64,000 nt of DNA from positions 310,001 to 374,000 of the forward strand of contig JANFAH010000034.1 of assembly GCA_024663395.1 (NCBI GenBank). Direction: 5' to 3'. The notes beneath the pieces were generated by a model that was given only the letters and a program-made list of their open reading frames with translations, made no database searches and had not been told where the DNA came from. Shown in pieces: positions 22,970-34,137 of the stretch (position 1 is its first letter; each line of letters opens with the position of its first letter). The stretch is from Pisolithus tinctorius. Taxonomy: Eukaryota > Basidiomycota > Agaricomycetes > Boletales > Pisolithaceae. A program made the translations under genes and the position numbers.

Positions 22970-23900
22970 CACGTTACCCGCTGGTGAGTTCGAGGCTTGC
23001 GTCTCCCCTAGATGTTAATCAAGTTTCTCTTCGCTTTCTCAAACTTCCTGATCAACGCTACATTCTCTCCGTCACCTGTTAAGGCCAACATTTCTCCTTG
23101 GCTGCCTCCATCTCTGCCTTCTTCTGAGACAAGACTTTGTTCACTTTGCCCGCTGGTGAGTTCAAGGTTTGCGTCTCCCTTCCTTCGCTGATCTCCAATC
23201 GTCTTTGTATAAGGACGCTAATCGGGTTTCTCTTGCTCACTTTCTTACTTTCCTGGTTAAGGCAGTGTTCTCTCCGTTATCTATCAAGGCCGATGGTTTT
23301 CCGTGGCTACCCCCAGCTCCGCCTTGTCCATCTGAGACAAGACTCCGTTCACTTTTCCCGCTGGTGAGTTTGAGGCTTGCGTCTCCCCCTTCCTTCGCTG
23401 ATCTCTGATCGTCTTTGTATAGGGACGCTAATCGGGTTTCTCTTGCTCGCTTTCTTACTTTCCTGGTTAACGCAGCGTTCTCTCCGTTATCTATTAAGGC
23501 CGATGGTTTGCCGTGGCTACCCCCAGTTCCATCTTCTCCTTCCGATACTAGAGTCTTTTCAATTTGCCCGCCGGTGAGTTTGAGGCTTGCATCTCCCTTC
23601 CTTCGCTGATCTCCAACCGCCTTTGTGTGGAGACGCTAATCAGGTTTATCTTGTTCGCTTTCTTACTTTCATGGTCAACGGTACGTTCTCTTTGACATCT
23701 ATTACACCAGGGGAACGTTTGGTGCGTCCCCTACCAAGGGCCAGGGGCTTGGTGCCCTTCGCAGCTCTCAAAGGCTTGGAGCCTTCGAAAGTCATCTTGG
23801 TATGGATATACCCTAAACTCTACCTTTTCGTTTCCCGAGGATATTCCATTCATTTTACAAGCTGGTGAGTTTGAGGCTCGCTTGTTTCCTCAGTTCCTGA
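22970..23900 (+). repeat. CpG-containing tandem repeat, about 210-bp unit, with splice-like motifs
   Basis: The phrase GCTGGTGAGTTYGAGGCTTGC recurs near 22979, 23150, 23360, 23571 and 23862. Between the middle copies the whole 210-bp unit is conserved, including CTTCCTTCGCTGATCTC, CGTCTTTGTATARGGACGC, TAATCGGGTTTCTCTTGCTC and CGATGGTTTKCCGTGGCTAC. Each unit carries a strong donor-like G|GTGAGT and an acceptor-like TATAG, so it looks like a repeated exon-intron segment, but no continuous protein could be assembled. Confidence 0.7.
23708..23806 (+). repeat. Dispersed hairpin-rich repeat, third copy
   Basis: Nearly identical to the block starting at 22730: CCAGGGGAACGTTTGGTGCG, GGGGCTTGGTGCCCTTCG, AAAGGCTTGGAGCCTTCGAA, CTTGGTATGGAT. 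It is embedded in the last unit of the 210-bp tandem repeat. Confidence 0.7.
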
Positions 23901-24241
23901 TCCCCAATTACTCCTGTGTAGGGATGCTAATTAAGTCTTCCCGTCCTTCCTAGTGTTGTCTCCGCTTCCGTCACGGTGAGCCGCGAACGAGTAAGTGTTT
24001 AGCCTTTGCATCTATTCCATTAGTTATATTCTTTACCTGGGGCGTACAATGATCTGTTTAACGAGAGTGCAATTACAACATTCCTACAGACCGTGCATGC
24101 AGGATTCACCGAGGCGGATCCTACGTGTTATTCCATGGCTGCTAACAAATGGGGAAGAAGAACCTTCTGTTGGAGATCCGCCTATCGACTTACAATATTG
24201 TCTGTGTTTCTTTCCCTCTCCCTTCCATTCCTCGTCTCACT

Positions 24242-24755
24242 ATGTGCCAGCCACCCTCACTCGATAATGGGCGAAGCATAAGCGCCATCAACCTAAGTGC
24301 GTGATTTTCTAACCACTGTCTGATAGCTAACGTTCAAGGGTTATGCAGGTGCTCTAATCACTATTGTTTCGCATCTTGAATTGAGCGCAGTCAATGCTGC
24401 CACCCTTGCTGACATCTTACTTTCGAGATCCCAGCGTGAAGGTGGGCGCTTTTCCAAGACTTTTGTTCCTTGACAGTAATCATCTCCCATAGCACCATCA
24501 TTTCCGTCGAGTTCGGCTCCCTCAACGTCGTCATCCTGTCAGGAGGGCACCGCTGCGGTCCCTTTCCTCCCCTTTTCCCCCATCGGCGTGGAGGTCCCCA
24601 CTCCCCCCGTATCAATACATCTGACGTCTGCCGACACCCCTGACTCCGCCACTGTTCTCGTCCGCGGACATCCGGACATGGAACCAAGTGATCCATCCCT
24701 GGCGGATGAGTGTTGGCATACTTCGACCGGAGTATTTTTCACGGTGACCCTGTAA
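24242..24755 (+). CDS. Possible small three-exon gene, Ser/Pro/Thr-rich product
   Basis: Exons 24242-24296, 24349-24441 and 24493-24755 join into one frame of about 136 codons. The first intron has donor GTGCGT, a CTAAC branch site and TATGCAG acceptor; the second runs GTGGGC to CATAG. The product begins MCQPPSLDNGRSISAINL, has a short helical part (ITIVSHLELSAVNAATLADI) and then a Pro/Ser/Thr-rich low-complexity tail. I recognise no domain. The splice sites are good but the protein is short and repetitive, so this may be part of a larger gene or spurious. Confidence 0.35.
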
Positions 24756-25361
24756 ACATACCTGTTTTGTATAAAGCTTTGCTTTTTTATTTTTTATTTG
24801 GCTCAAGTGTAACCAACAACACGACTACTAACGGATTTTCTACCTGGTGCAGGTAAGTGGAGATATCGCAAATACAAAGGTTTCAAGATCGGGACCCTTT
24901 CATCATGTACGTGTTGTTACTGACCTGCATCCATTCTCGCCCCTACTGTTTGGCGCAGTGTCACACACCAAAGGTGTTGTGGACATGGTTACAGCTGACT
25001 CTGCCTAACTCGTTGACGAGTTGCGCACAATGCCCAAGCATGCAGATGAAGACTAAAGGCCTCATGCGTAGAAAGACTGTTGGACGTGAACAGTCATCCT
25101 TCGCACAAGAACGAGTCGTCAGTGCTAAAGAGAAAAGAGGAAGCGAGTTAAGCGCGCATTAAAGGTTTTTAGCACCCGTGTATGGCATTCCGGTTTTCAT
25201 CGTATCTCCACCATTTCCAAAGATATCGACTCCATTCCCATGCTCGCTTAAAGTGCTCAGCCCCACGATTCTTCCTTCCAAATTTGGAGAGGATCCTCGC
25301 ACCCTACGTGTTTCTACAGCACTCCATCCATCAGATGCTCATTTCGCTAAGTCCATCAATC

Positions 25362-25841
25362 ATGGCCACCTCTTCGTCAGTCATCTCGCTTGTCTTGTTT
25401 GCCAGAGACAATGGCTACGTATATCTGCCAGGCATTCCCACCAGCTTCCGTCCTGAAGCCCCCTGGTTCATCCCATCATTGTCAGCCCCGTCCCGTCCCA
25501 TGCAGCTTGGTCAGCATGTTCTCCTTGTCAGTATGACTTCCAGAAGGATGTTCTTTGGTCGCCTCAGGTCTGTCACTCGGTTAGAAAGGTCTTATGTGGT
25601 TGTTTCAGTCTCCCCTCTTGATGAAGCATATGGATCGTTCCTCCCTGCTCCCTGCACCGTCTTTGTTCCAATCTTGTCCATCATTCTTCCCGCATTGCGA
25701 CAGCTGCAGCATAGTCTACTGTTCTCCAGCCTCCCTGATTGCATCCATGATGGGTATGACATGCATCTTGCCTTCTTACTGCAAGATCCAGCAGAAGATG
25801 TCCCCCCTTCTCCTCCTCCTCCATCAGAACCCTGTTCATGA
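25362..25841 (+). CDS. Possible single-exon gene, unknown function
   Basis: An open frame starting MATSSSVISLVLFARDNGY at 25362 runs 160 codons, with a Pro-rich end (VPPSPPPPSEPCS). The same frame extends upstream to an ATG at 25182, but that stretch has no convincing character. The protein has hydrophobic strands (CTVFVPILSIILPALRQL) that could be one membrane helix. No family is recognised. It lies in CpG-rich sequence within KDZ-1, with no stop and no obvious intron. Confidence 0.35.
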   Translation: MATSSSVISLVLFARDNGYVYLPGIPTSFRPEAPWFIPSLSAPSRPMQLGQHVLLVSMTSRRMFFGRLRSVTRLERSYVVVSVSPLDEAYGSFLPAPCTVFVPILSIILPALRQLQHSLLFSSLPDCIHDGYDMHLAFLLQDPAEDVPPSPPPPSEPCS

Positions 25842-26067
25842 AGTTTTTGTTAACTTCGCTGAGAGGATGAAAAGGGTGGGAGACGCGATCGCGTATGCTC
25901 TCATTGCCCCACAGACCCCCAACGCCCTAGCCCCCTTTGACGCCTGCTCATGCCCTTCAATTCTGGAATTAATACTTCCCTGTCTGGAAACACCGTCCAT
26001 CTGTCATGCCATCTTTGGATCTAGAGATGTCTCCGCCGAGATCTAACTTGCATCGCCACCCCCTAAT

Positions 26068-26675
26068 GTGATATCAGTGTGCTTACTCAGTTTCTGATTC
26101 TATTTGACTCATTTTGTGATATTTTGACTATCCTTGACTTGTTCATTGCCAGTACTTACCAATCCTCTTTGCTTGCTTACTTTTCATTTCTCGCTTACTC
26201 ATCATGGTTACTCAGTCCTTACTCATTACTTACCAAGTGTTTGTGCCTTGTTTGTCATAAGCTGTGCTCCCCCCTCAGTATATAAACCCCCATGTACTTA
26301 GCTACCGAGAATCAATCAGAATCAATTCAGAAGCAGTCCAGCAGTCAGTCCAGTGCCTATCTCATCGTCGACAGTTGAGGCTCCACGAAGGGGTCTACCT
26401 GTCATCATTCGTATACTTGGTAGTTGAGGCTCATTCGGAAGAGTCTATCTGCCTCCATCATTCATCTGAAGCTTCCTCTTAGTCAGCAGTCTTAGTCATC
26501 CCTCCACTCCTGTGTAACTCGTCAACGACTTGCGCCAGGAGCTCATTTTATTGAAGTCCATTATTCCAAGAAGTCCTTTCGGCTGAACACCTTCACTCTG
26601 TTCAGCATCCCCTCCTCAGTCATCACTTATTCATCTTCTCCTGCGTAACTCGTCGTCGACTTGCGCCAGGAGCAC
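26068..26675 (+). mobile_element. Candidate solo LTR or promoter-like block
   Basis: The block begins TGTGATATCAG and has a TATA box (GTATATAAACCCCC near 26278). It then holds a pyrimidine-rich leader with two similar segments, GTAACTCGTCAACGACTTGC near 26513 and GTAACTCGTCGTCGACTTGC near 26645, both followed by GCCAGGAGC. This layout resembles a solo LTR, but I found no second copy and no target-site duplication. Confidence 0.3.
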
Positions 26676-26825
26676 CTCTACTTGAAGTTCCCCCCACATT
26701 TAGGTTTCTGCACTCCAGGTTCCACGGAGGCACACCACCACTCGCTTTACATTTGTCTTTTGTGTTGGTTTTGGTTGGTTTTCACCACCTTTCCACACTT
26801 TGACTCACAGCGGTTGTCCACAAGA

Positions 26826-27435
26826 GTTGAGGGCTTGGTGCCCTTGGGGGTTTGGAGCCTTCGAAGGTTCTCGTCGATTGCATCTACGAGACCCTCGGGA
26901 ACAGAGTCATGGCATCGTCCGAGCCTTTCCGTTCACCGTCATCGCACGTGTATCATATTACTAAGTGGTACGTATTCCTTCTGTCTTGGTTATTGCTTCT
27001 TCCTTACTGTTCTCTTGCTGTTCTGGCATTTACCGATGTTTCGATGTCGATCGCACGCATGAAACCCACACGAACAGAGCTCATCTTCCGAGGCTCTCCG
27101 TTTACCACCGTTGCACACGTATTCCATTACCAAGTGGTACGTGTTCCCTCCGTTTTGGGCCTTCAGGGGTTCGAGTCTCCGCTTATTAGCGATGTATTTC
27201 CTCCGTTTTCGTTATTACATCTTCCATTCAGCTCCTTCCCCTGTCTCGGCATTCACCACGGTTTGTTCTTGGGGGGGGGTTTGGTCCTTCAAGGGTTTGT
27301 TGTGCAGGTTCGTTTTCGATCGCATGCACGAGACCCGCACGAACAGAGTCCGAATTGTTCAAGTCTCTGTTCACTACCATTGCATGCGTATGTTATTATG
27401 AAGTGGTACGTACTCTCTCTGTATTGATTATTGCA
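26826..27435 (+). repeat. Three imperfect repeats of about 110 bp
   Basis: Copies near 26880, 27045 and 27315 share CATGAGACCC-like, ACGAACAGAG, CATCGCACGTGTAT-like and AAGTGGTACGT sequences in the same order. The first is preceded by a GGGCTTGGTGCCC and GGAGCCTTCGAAGG block of the dispersed hairpin family. No coding capacity is apparent. Confidence 0.55.
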
Positions 27436-27678
27436 TATTCCTTATGGTTCGTTCCACCTGGTACTTATCACGATACGGCATGACACCAATCTTCTTTTCT
27501 GATATTTTCCTTTTGTTCCACTCACTACTCATGTAATAACTGCAAGTGTCATTATTCCATCGCAACAAGCCGCCATTTTACCGAATAACTCCATGGGTTT
27601 TTTTATATCAGGTAAGGCATGGCTTTACTTAAATACCTCATCTGACCGCTTTTCCCCTCCTCCCCCATCGTTCTTGAC

Positions 27679-30600
27679 ATGCCTCACGTGCCGAAAAGTG
27701 TTGACCAAGTCGCGGACAACTCTACGGATTTGCACACCCAGGTTCTTCGAAACCGCAAAATCCCCACCACCAAGATGGCTCCTCCACCAGAGGTAAGTTA
27801 TCTTGTCACCGTCGATCCCATCTGACCCCTGCCTTCACAGATCAAAAAAGACAAGCCCAAGCCCTGGCACGTGGTGCAACCACCTGAAGGATGGGAAGAA
27901 CATATGTTCGGTCTCCGTGACAGGAGGAGATCACTCACTCCTAGTGTTTCTGTGTCCTCCCAAAATTCTACTACCCCGATCTTGCAGGAAGACCAGGTCG
28001 AGGGCGCTCCGATGGAGGAGGATACTGGTGAGGCTGAGGCTGAGGCTGAGGCTGAGGAGGTTGAGGTCAACGTTCCTGCTGACGAGGGCAGTCAACGTCC
28101 TGATGATGGGGCTAGTCAACTTCCAGACGATGAAGGTTTGTTTTTTTAAAAATATTTTTCTCGTTCTCTCACAGTTCTGTAGATGTTGCGTTGTTATATC
28201 CTTGACTCCAGGGTTTGGTGCCCCCCCCTTCTCTCATCTGACTGTGGGTTCGGTGCCCAATGGTCTAAAGCTAGGCGCTTTGGATCCTCATGAGAGTCGC
28301 CAAGTGTCCTGTGTCATTTTCACTTCTTTTCTAGACACTTTGTTATCCTTTGATGTGTCTTTTGTCACACTGCAATGCATTCTCTTCCGATATTGACATG
28401 TTCATAGTAGATCAGGATGATTCTGAATCATCACTTCCTCCATCTTCGCCACCAGCTGAAGACTCCAGTTCCGACGCCGAGGATGAGTTTCCCCCACGTT
28501 GTCCTGGTCGCCGTGTGGAACACAAACCTAAAAGCAAGGGCAAAAGTAGGGCTATGGATGTTGACGACAGTGATATAGTGAGTCAGGATGATCATGAACA
28601 CGCCTGGAACACGAAATTTAGGAAGACTGGGAACTTGTCCCATGCCGCTCTTGATGAGATACGTGACTTCGCGACCGAAGTCAAGGCAAAAGCAGAAAAA
28701 CTTGGATGTCGACACGGCAAGTCTCCTCGTGACATCCTTGTCGCTGCTGGGCTCAGTGTCAAACCATCTCACACGAAGCTCAACGAGGCCAACCTCTTCT
28801 GCTCGTGGTATTGGGCCACCCAACCGAAACCTGATGGCGGTATGCATGCCCTTGTCACATACTCTTTTATAACATTCTTCCCAGCCGACCGAAACATGGT
28901 CAACAATATCATTACGGCGGAGTACAATCAACTCATGAAAGATATCCCCAAAGACAACACCGCGGCAAGAAAGGAGAAGTTGAAGGCCGTTTATGAATGG
29001 AGCGAGAGCTCCTCAGCAGTGCCCGCTAACAAATCAGTCAAGTCCATCGCAGTCAGAGTCCACAACGTGAAGACGCAGTTCTCCGGATTGGTAAGTGGTT
29101 GTAAGTGGGTGGGTGGGTGGCAGATCTTACTGTCGAGCAGGCTGAAGCGTGGTCGACTCTTGAAGACATCGAAATTGCTGGAGTTGTGATGTATGTTGGA
29201 CAAGACCCTGCAGGACGCCAGACCTCTGGCATATTTGGTGGTTCCGATATCATACGAAAGTACATCAATGATCGTGCCATTGATGTTCGGGGACTTATGG
29301 ACAAGTACACCGCAATATTTAAGTAAGTGATGTTACACATATCTTACTCGGACTCATTGCAATTAGGTGTCTCAGGGATGGTAATGGTACTGAGGCTGGG
29401 TTATTAAGGACGAGTGCTTCTGCCAGTTCAGCTCCAGCATTGGAGTTGCATTGTCGAATGAAGGAGATACCAAGAGATCGCAACCGCCGGGTATTTGGAT
29501 CTATGATGAAGGAGAAGTTGATAACGGCGCTCCAAGATCTACGCAGTACGTATTTCTGGTATTCCATATATTCTCTTCTAAGTGTCTTCCCATAAGCAAC
29601 CCGTGGGGTCAAAGTTGGTGATCCCCAGAAAATCATTTGGCAGCAGCTTCTTGAGTTCGTTAGGAGGAACTCTCTCATCATAATCAACTGGCCGCTTGGG
29701 GTGCCTCCACCAGGCCCTGGTTTTGAGTACAAGAAACTCAAAGCTGATGCTCTCCGCCAACTTGTGGTACCTTATCTGTGGAGAAAGCTAGGCTCGATGT
29801 ACGATGGACAATCTGATGACGATGATGACGAGAAAAATGATCGTCTGGATGGTGTGCCAGAGGTCGAAATCAAACCCTGGAATGAAGGTATTGCGTACAT
29901 TTTTTGTCTAACTCATCACTGACCGTTTTTGCAGATGTCATCAGCATAAGGGATGTACACCCATTAAAGGGAGAGATCGCGCTGGTCAAGGCTCCTGATG
30001 GCACGGTTTTGCGCAAGGTGTCTGACAATCCTGAGTGGCAGAAGTCCCGTGAAGAAGAGGATCCAGGTATGGCGGCACATCATGCACAGAGTGGAATCCC
30101 ATTTCCATCGGGCAAGCGGCCTCGTGTGGAGGTGATGGATAATGACACAGTTCCTTGTGAGGTGAGTCAATCCACTCAACCTCTGGTGTCCACTAATGCT
30201 CCCCAAGGCTTCACGCTCTGACCGCCAAATGCCCCTGCATGACGAAGGCAGGGATGCATGCCCCATTGCTGGTGACCACGGTGTAGTGATTTACCCTGCT
30301 GCATTTTGGTTGAAACTAACAGGCGACATGCACAGGATGCACTTTGTGACCCACCAGCACACACAAGCCGCGAGAACACTCGAGAGTCCAGTCGATCTGA
30401 GCGCCCCTTGCCGGCTCGGCGCTATGGGGTGAGGTCCGGACATACCAGTTGATTAAAAGACTAATGGAGGACTGCACAGGATCTGCATCGTGATGCTGTC
30501 CCAAGCCGTTCGCACCCGCGGGACCCTGGCCCTTCTCAGCAGTTTCCACCATCTCGGCATTATGAGGTGAGTAACCCAGGCATTCTGCTTCTTGAAGGAG

Positions 30601-30942
30601 ACCAATAGGATGTCCCACAGGACCCTCGTTATGACCGCGCCAACTATCATGTTCCTGGCCCCTCCGATATTCCCTACAATGTTCGTGGCTTGATCCTTCA
30701 TTGTCACATTTTGTTTAGCTTCTCTATAGGTATTACCGCCTGCCCGCCGCAGTTCGGGGCGTTTCCCTCTGTCCTGTCAGACGTATCGCATACCATCTCG
30801 CCCTGACCATCATGTTTACCGTGATGCTCCATATATCTCTGACTACTACCCCCCAGCCCAGCCTACAGCACAGCAATGGGTTGACAGAGGTAGTGCTGCA
30901 CAGTATGAGGATGAATTTCCTGAGGATTACTTAGATTATTAG
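27679..30942 (+). CDS. Cargo gene: multi-exon protein of unknown function with acidic N-terminal part
   Basis: Introns that fit: after 27792, after 28134, and near 28841, 29094, 29323, 29546 and 29887, with several more short ones toward the 3' end. The frame ends YEDEFPEDYLDY and TAG at 30942. The N-terminal part is acidic and repetitive (GEAEAEAEAEEVEV; SDAEDEFPPRCPGRR; a basic KPKSKGKSR patch). The core has LSHAALDEIRDFATEVKAKA, GKSPRDILVAAGLSV, LFCSWYWATQPKP, ITAEYNQLMKDIPKD, VRVHNVKTQFSGL, VVMYVGQDPAGRQTSGIFGG and MKEIPRDRNRRVFGSMM. The tail is rich in Arg, Pro, Asp and Tyr (HPRDPGPSQQFPPSRHYE). The charged, disordered ends suggest a nuclear, nucleic-acid or chromatin-related protein, but I do not recognise the family. 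No stop interrupts the exons read. Confidence 0.65.
28205..28305 (+). repeat. Dispersed hairpin repeat within an intron
   Basis: GGGTTTGGTGCCCCCC, GGGTTCGGTGCCCAATG and CTAGGCGCTTTGGATCC follow the pattern of the 22728 and 23708 blocks and lie in the second intron of the 27679-30942 gene. This family therefore occurs in introns of both main cargo genes. Confidence 0.5.
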
Positions 30943-32130
30943 TCTCCTCAGTATTTTCTTTAGAAATACATGTTTGTTTTTCCGTGATAGGGTGAGCAGT
31001 GAGTGAATCAAATCTCTCAGTTCTCCGTCATTTTGAATGCAAGAGCATTTGTCTGCTTGACTGTTATTTTGTTACCTCCTGTGGCCACACTGCCATATTG
31101 CTGCTCACTTGATCTACCAATGAATTTTCTACTGATTGACATTCTACAGGGAAGATGCATCTACTCAAAATACTGTATGCTTGTTTGAAGAGTTTGGGCT
31201 GCAGAGAGTTAGGTCAAAGGACATTTGAGGTGAAGCTTAGAGGCCACACCTACAGATAAAGGAGCCTCCAGCAATGAGGAGGGGATATGGTGACATTAAG
31301 CAAGTGTTGATGTGGTGATCACTGACTGACAACTCTCCTAGTGTCACTGTGTCCAATGGCCAGGGGCTCTGGTGAGTTCTGCTGCCTGGTCTCCTGTGTA
31401 CCTTATCTATATTTGATTACTGTGATCAAGTGATTGTTTTTCCCTGGTGAGTTGAGGGAACTCAATGGAATTCAAATGGAATTGAAATGATTATCTCAAA
31501 ATAATGGGTAAATAGCCTGAATTTTGAGAGGACTAAAAACACTCAAAAGTCAATTTCCTTCAAGTTTTGACAGATAGGGTTTTTCCACATGGTGAGGGGG
31601 GTGGCAAGGTTGGAAAGCAAGGATTGAAAGTGGTGTTGAGGCAAGGGTAGCAGTACCTCAGATTAAAGGGACTTGGGCAACATCTCTTGCTTACTAATCA
31701 GGTGTTGTTATCATCATCAGGATACTACAGTTCTATGTTACATGCAAGCAGTGTAGAGCTGCAGAGGTTGACTTCTGGATTTATTTTGGTCTTGTCTGGG
31801 TTCTCTCATTGGCTTTTCCCTATAAACATTGTTGTTCAATGCTTTTTCTAAGAGCCTATTTTTGTGTTGAGAATTAATCTACCTGCATTGCTACTAAAAC
31901 AGGTCTATCTTTTATCAGACCCATCATGTTGTTATCATTTGCAGCTGCACAATTTGCCCCCATTTAATCTGCTACATTGGCCCTTCACTGTGCTCTGTGA
32001 GTTAGTATAAAAATTAGATAACATTACCTGTGCAATATGTCAATACAGCCCTGCATGGTGGATCTGGTTGACTTGAAGCTGCCACAAAATTGATTTGAGA
32101 GCATTTTGGTGTTCTGACATATAGTACATG
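30943..32130. other. KDZ-1 non-coding stretch before the right array
   Basis: No gene was recognised. CG becomes rare from about 31000, in contrast to the gene-bearing core. The stretch may include the 3' untranslated region of the preceding gene. Confidence 0.5.
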
Positions 32131-34035
32131 GACATCCTACTGGCCTCTATGGAGAGGGGTGGAATGTCCAACTGGCCTTCAGAGGGGGGAGTGGGATGTC
32201 CCACAGTAGCTTCCAAAGCTACCATGGGACATCCCATTGGCCTATGGAAGGGGGGGTGGGACATCCCACAGTATCCTCCAAAGCTATCATGGGACATCCC
32301 ACTGGCCTCCAGAGAGGGGGGTGAGATGTCCCACAGTAGCCTCCAAAGCTATCATGGGACATCCCACTGTCTATAGAAAGGGGGTTGGGATGTCCCATAG
32401 TGGCCTCCAAAGCTAGCATGGGACATCCCACTGGCCTCCAGAGAGGAGGGTGGGATGTCCCACAGTAGCCACTGAAGCTATCATGGGACATCCCACTGGC
32501 ATCTGGAAGGGGGATGGGATGTCCCACAGTAGCCTCTGAAGCTATCATGGGACATCCCACTGGCATCTGGAAGGGGGGTGGGATGTCCCACAGTAGCCTC
32601 TGAAGCTATCATGGGACATCCCACCAGCCTATGGAAGGGGGGGTGGGATGTCCCACAGTAGCCTCCAAAGCTATCATGGGACATCCCACTGTCTATGGAA
32701 AGGGGGTTGGGATGTCCCATAGTGGCCTCCAAAGCTAGCATGGGACATCCCACTGGCCTCCAGAGAGGAGGGTGGGATGTCCCACAGTAGTCTCTGAAGC
32801 TATCAAGGGACATCCCACTGACCTCTGGAAAGGGGGGTTGGATGTCCCACAGTAGCCTCCAAAGCTATCATGGAACATCCCACTGTCCCCTGGAATGGGG
32901 GTTGGGATGTTTCACAGTAGCATCAGAAGCTATCATGGGACATCCCACTGGCCTCCAGAGAGGGGGGTGGGATGTCCCACAGTAGCCTCTGAAGCTATCA
33001 TGGGACATCCCATTGTCCTATGGAAAGGGGGCTGGGATGTCCCACAGTAGCTTCTGAAGCTATCATGGGACATCCCATTGTCCTATGGAAAGGGGGCTGG
33101 GATGTCCCACAGTAGCTTCTGAAGCTATCATGGGACATCCCACTGGTCTCCAGAGCAAGGGGTGGGATGTCCCACAGTAGCCTCCAAAGCTATCATGGGA
33201 CATCCCACTGGCCTCCAGAGAGGAGGGTGGGATGTCCCACAGTAGTCTCTGAAGCTATCAAGGGACATCCCACTGACCTCTGGAAAGGGGGGTTGGATGT
33301 CCCACAGTAGCCTCCAAAGCTATCATGGGACATCCCACTTGCCTCCAGAGAAGGGGGTGGCATGTCCCATGGTAGCATCTGATGCTCTCATGGGACATCT
33401 CACTGACCTCCATAGAGGGGGTTGGGATGTCCCAAAGTAGCCTCCAAAGCTATCATGGGGGATCCCACTGGCTTCCAGAGAGGAGGATGGGATGTCCCAT
33501 CGTAGCCTCCAAAGCTATCATGGGACATCCCACTGGCCTCCAGAGAGGGGAGTGGGATGTCCCACAGTAGCCTCTGAAGCTATCATGGGACATCCCATTG
33601 TCCTATGGAAAAGGGGCTGGGATGTCCCACAGTAGCTTCTGAAGCTATCATGGGACATCCCACTGGCCTCCAGAGAGGGGGGTGGGATGTCCCACAGTAG
33701 CCTCTGAAGCTATCATGGGATATCCCATTGTCCTATGGAAAGGGGGCTGGGATGTCCCACAGTAGCTTCTGAAGCTATCATGGGACATCCCACTGGTCTC
33801 CAGAGCAGGGGGTGGGATGTCCCACAATAGCCTCCAAAGCTATCATGGGACATCCCACTGTCTATAGAAAGGGGGCTGGGATGTCCCACAGTAGCCTCTG
33901 AAGCTATCATGGGACATCCCACTGGCCTCCAGAGAGGGGGGTGGGATGTCCCACAGTAGCCTCCAAAGCTATCATGGGACCTCCCACTGGCCTCCAAAAA
34001 TGGGTGGTGGGATGTCCCATCATTGCCTCTTGGTT
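32130..34035 (-). repeat. KDZ-1 right subterminal array of hairpin units
   Basis: About 28 units of roughly 65 bp, reverse complements of the left-array unit: GGGATGTCCCACAGTAGCCTC, CAAAGCTATCATGGGACATC, then a CCACTGGCCTCCAGAGAGGG-type linker. Larger blocks recur (the segment near 32380-32480 is repeated near 32690-32790), so the array grew by segmental duplication. It is longer than the left array and has virtually no CG. Confidence 0.92.
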
Positions 34036-34069
34036 GTTCTACATAGATGACCTTGATGAACATGTGACT

Positions 34070-34137
34070 AAAGGTGGGATTGAACCAGCAGTCTCCTGGA
34101 GTTGACCTTGTGGTTTAATCACTGAGCTATATGGTTT
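34070..34137 (-). other. tRNA-like sequence with pol III A and B boxes
   Basis: On the minus strand TAGCTCAGTGATT (34129-34117) matches the A box and GGTTCAATCCC (34086-34076) matches the B box, spaced as in a tRNA without a long variable arm. The middle contains CTCCAGG, a possible Trp-type anticodon loop, but the flanking bases do not form good D and anticodon stems. It is probably a decayed tRNA pseudogene or the head of a tRNA-derived SINE. Confidence 0.4.

Noticed and set aside
26068..26675. Confident solo LTR call
   Set aside because: The TATA box and layout fit, but no second copy and no target-site duplication were found, so it is listed only as a candidate.
32219..34063. Minus-strand repetitive proteins (SGMSHDSFGGYCGTSHPP type)
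   Set aside because: They are translations of the hairpin array. The reading frame is open only because the unit lacks stops, and stops occur between blocks.
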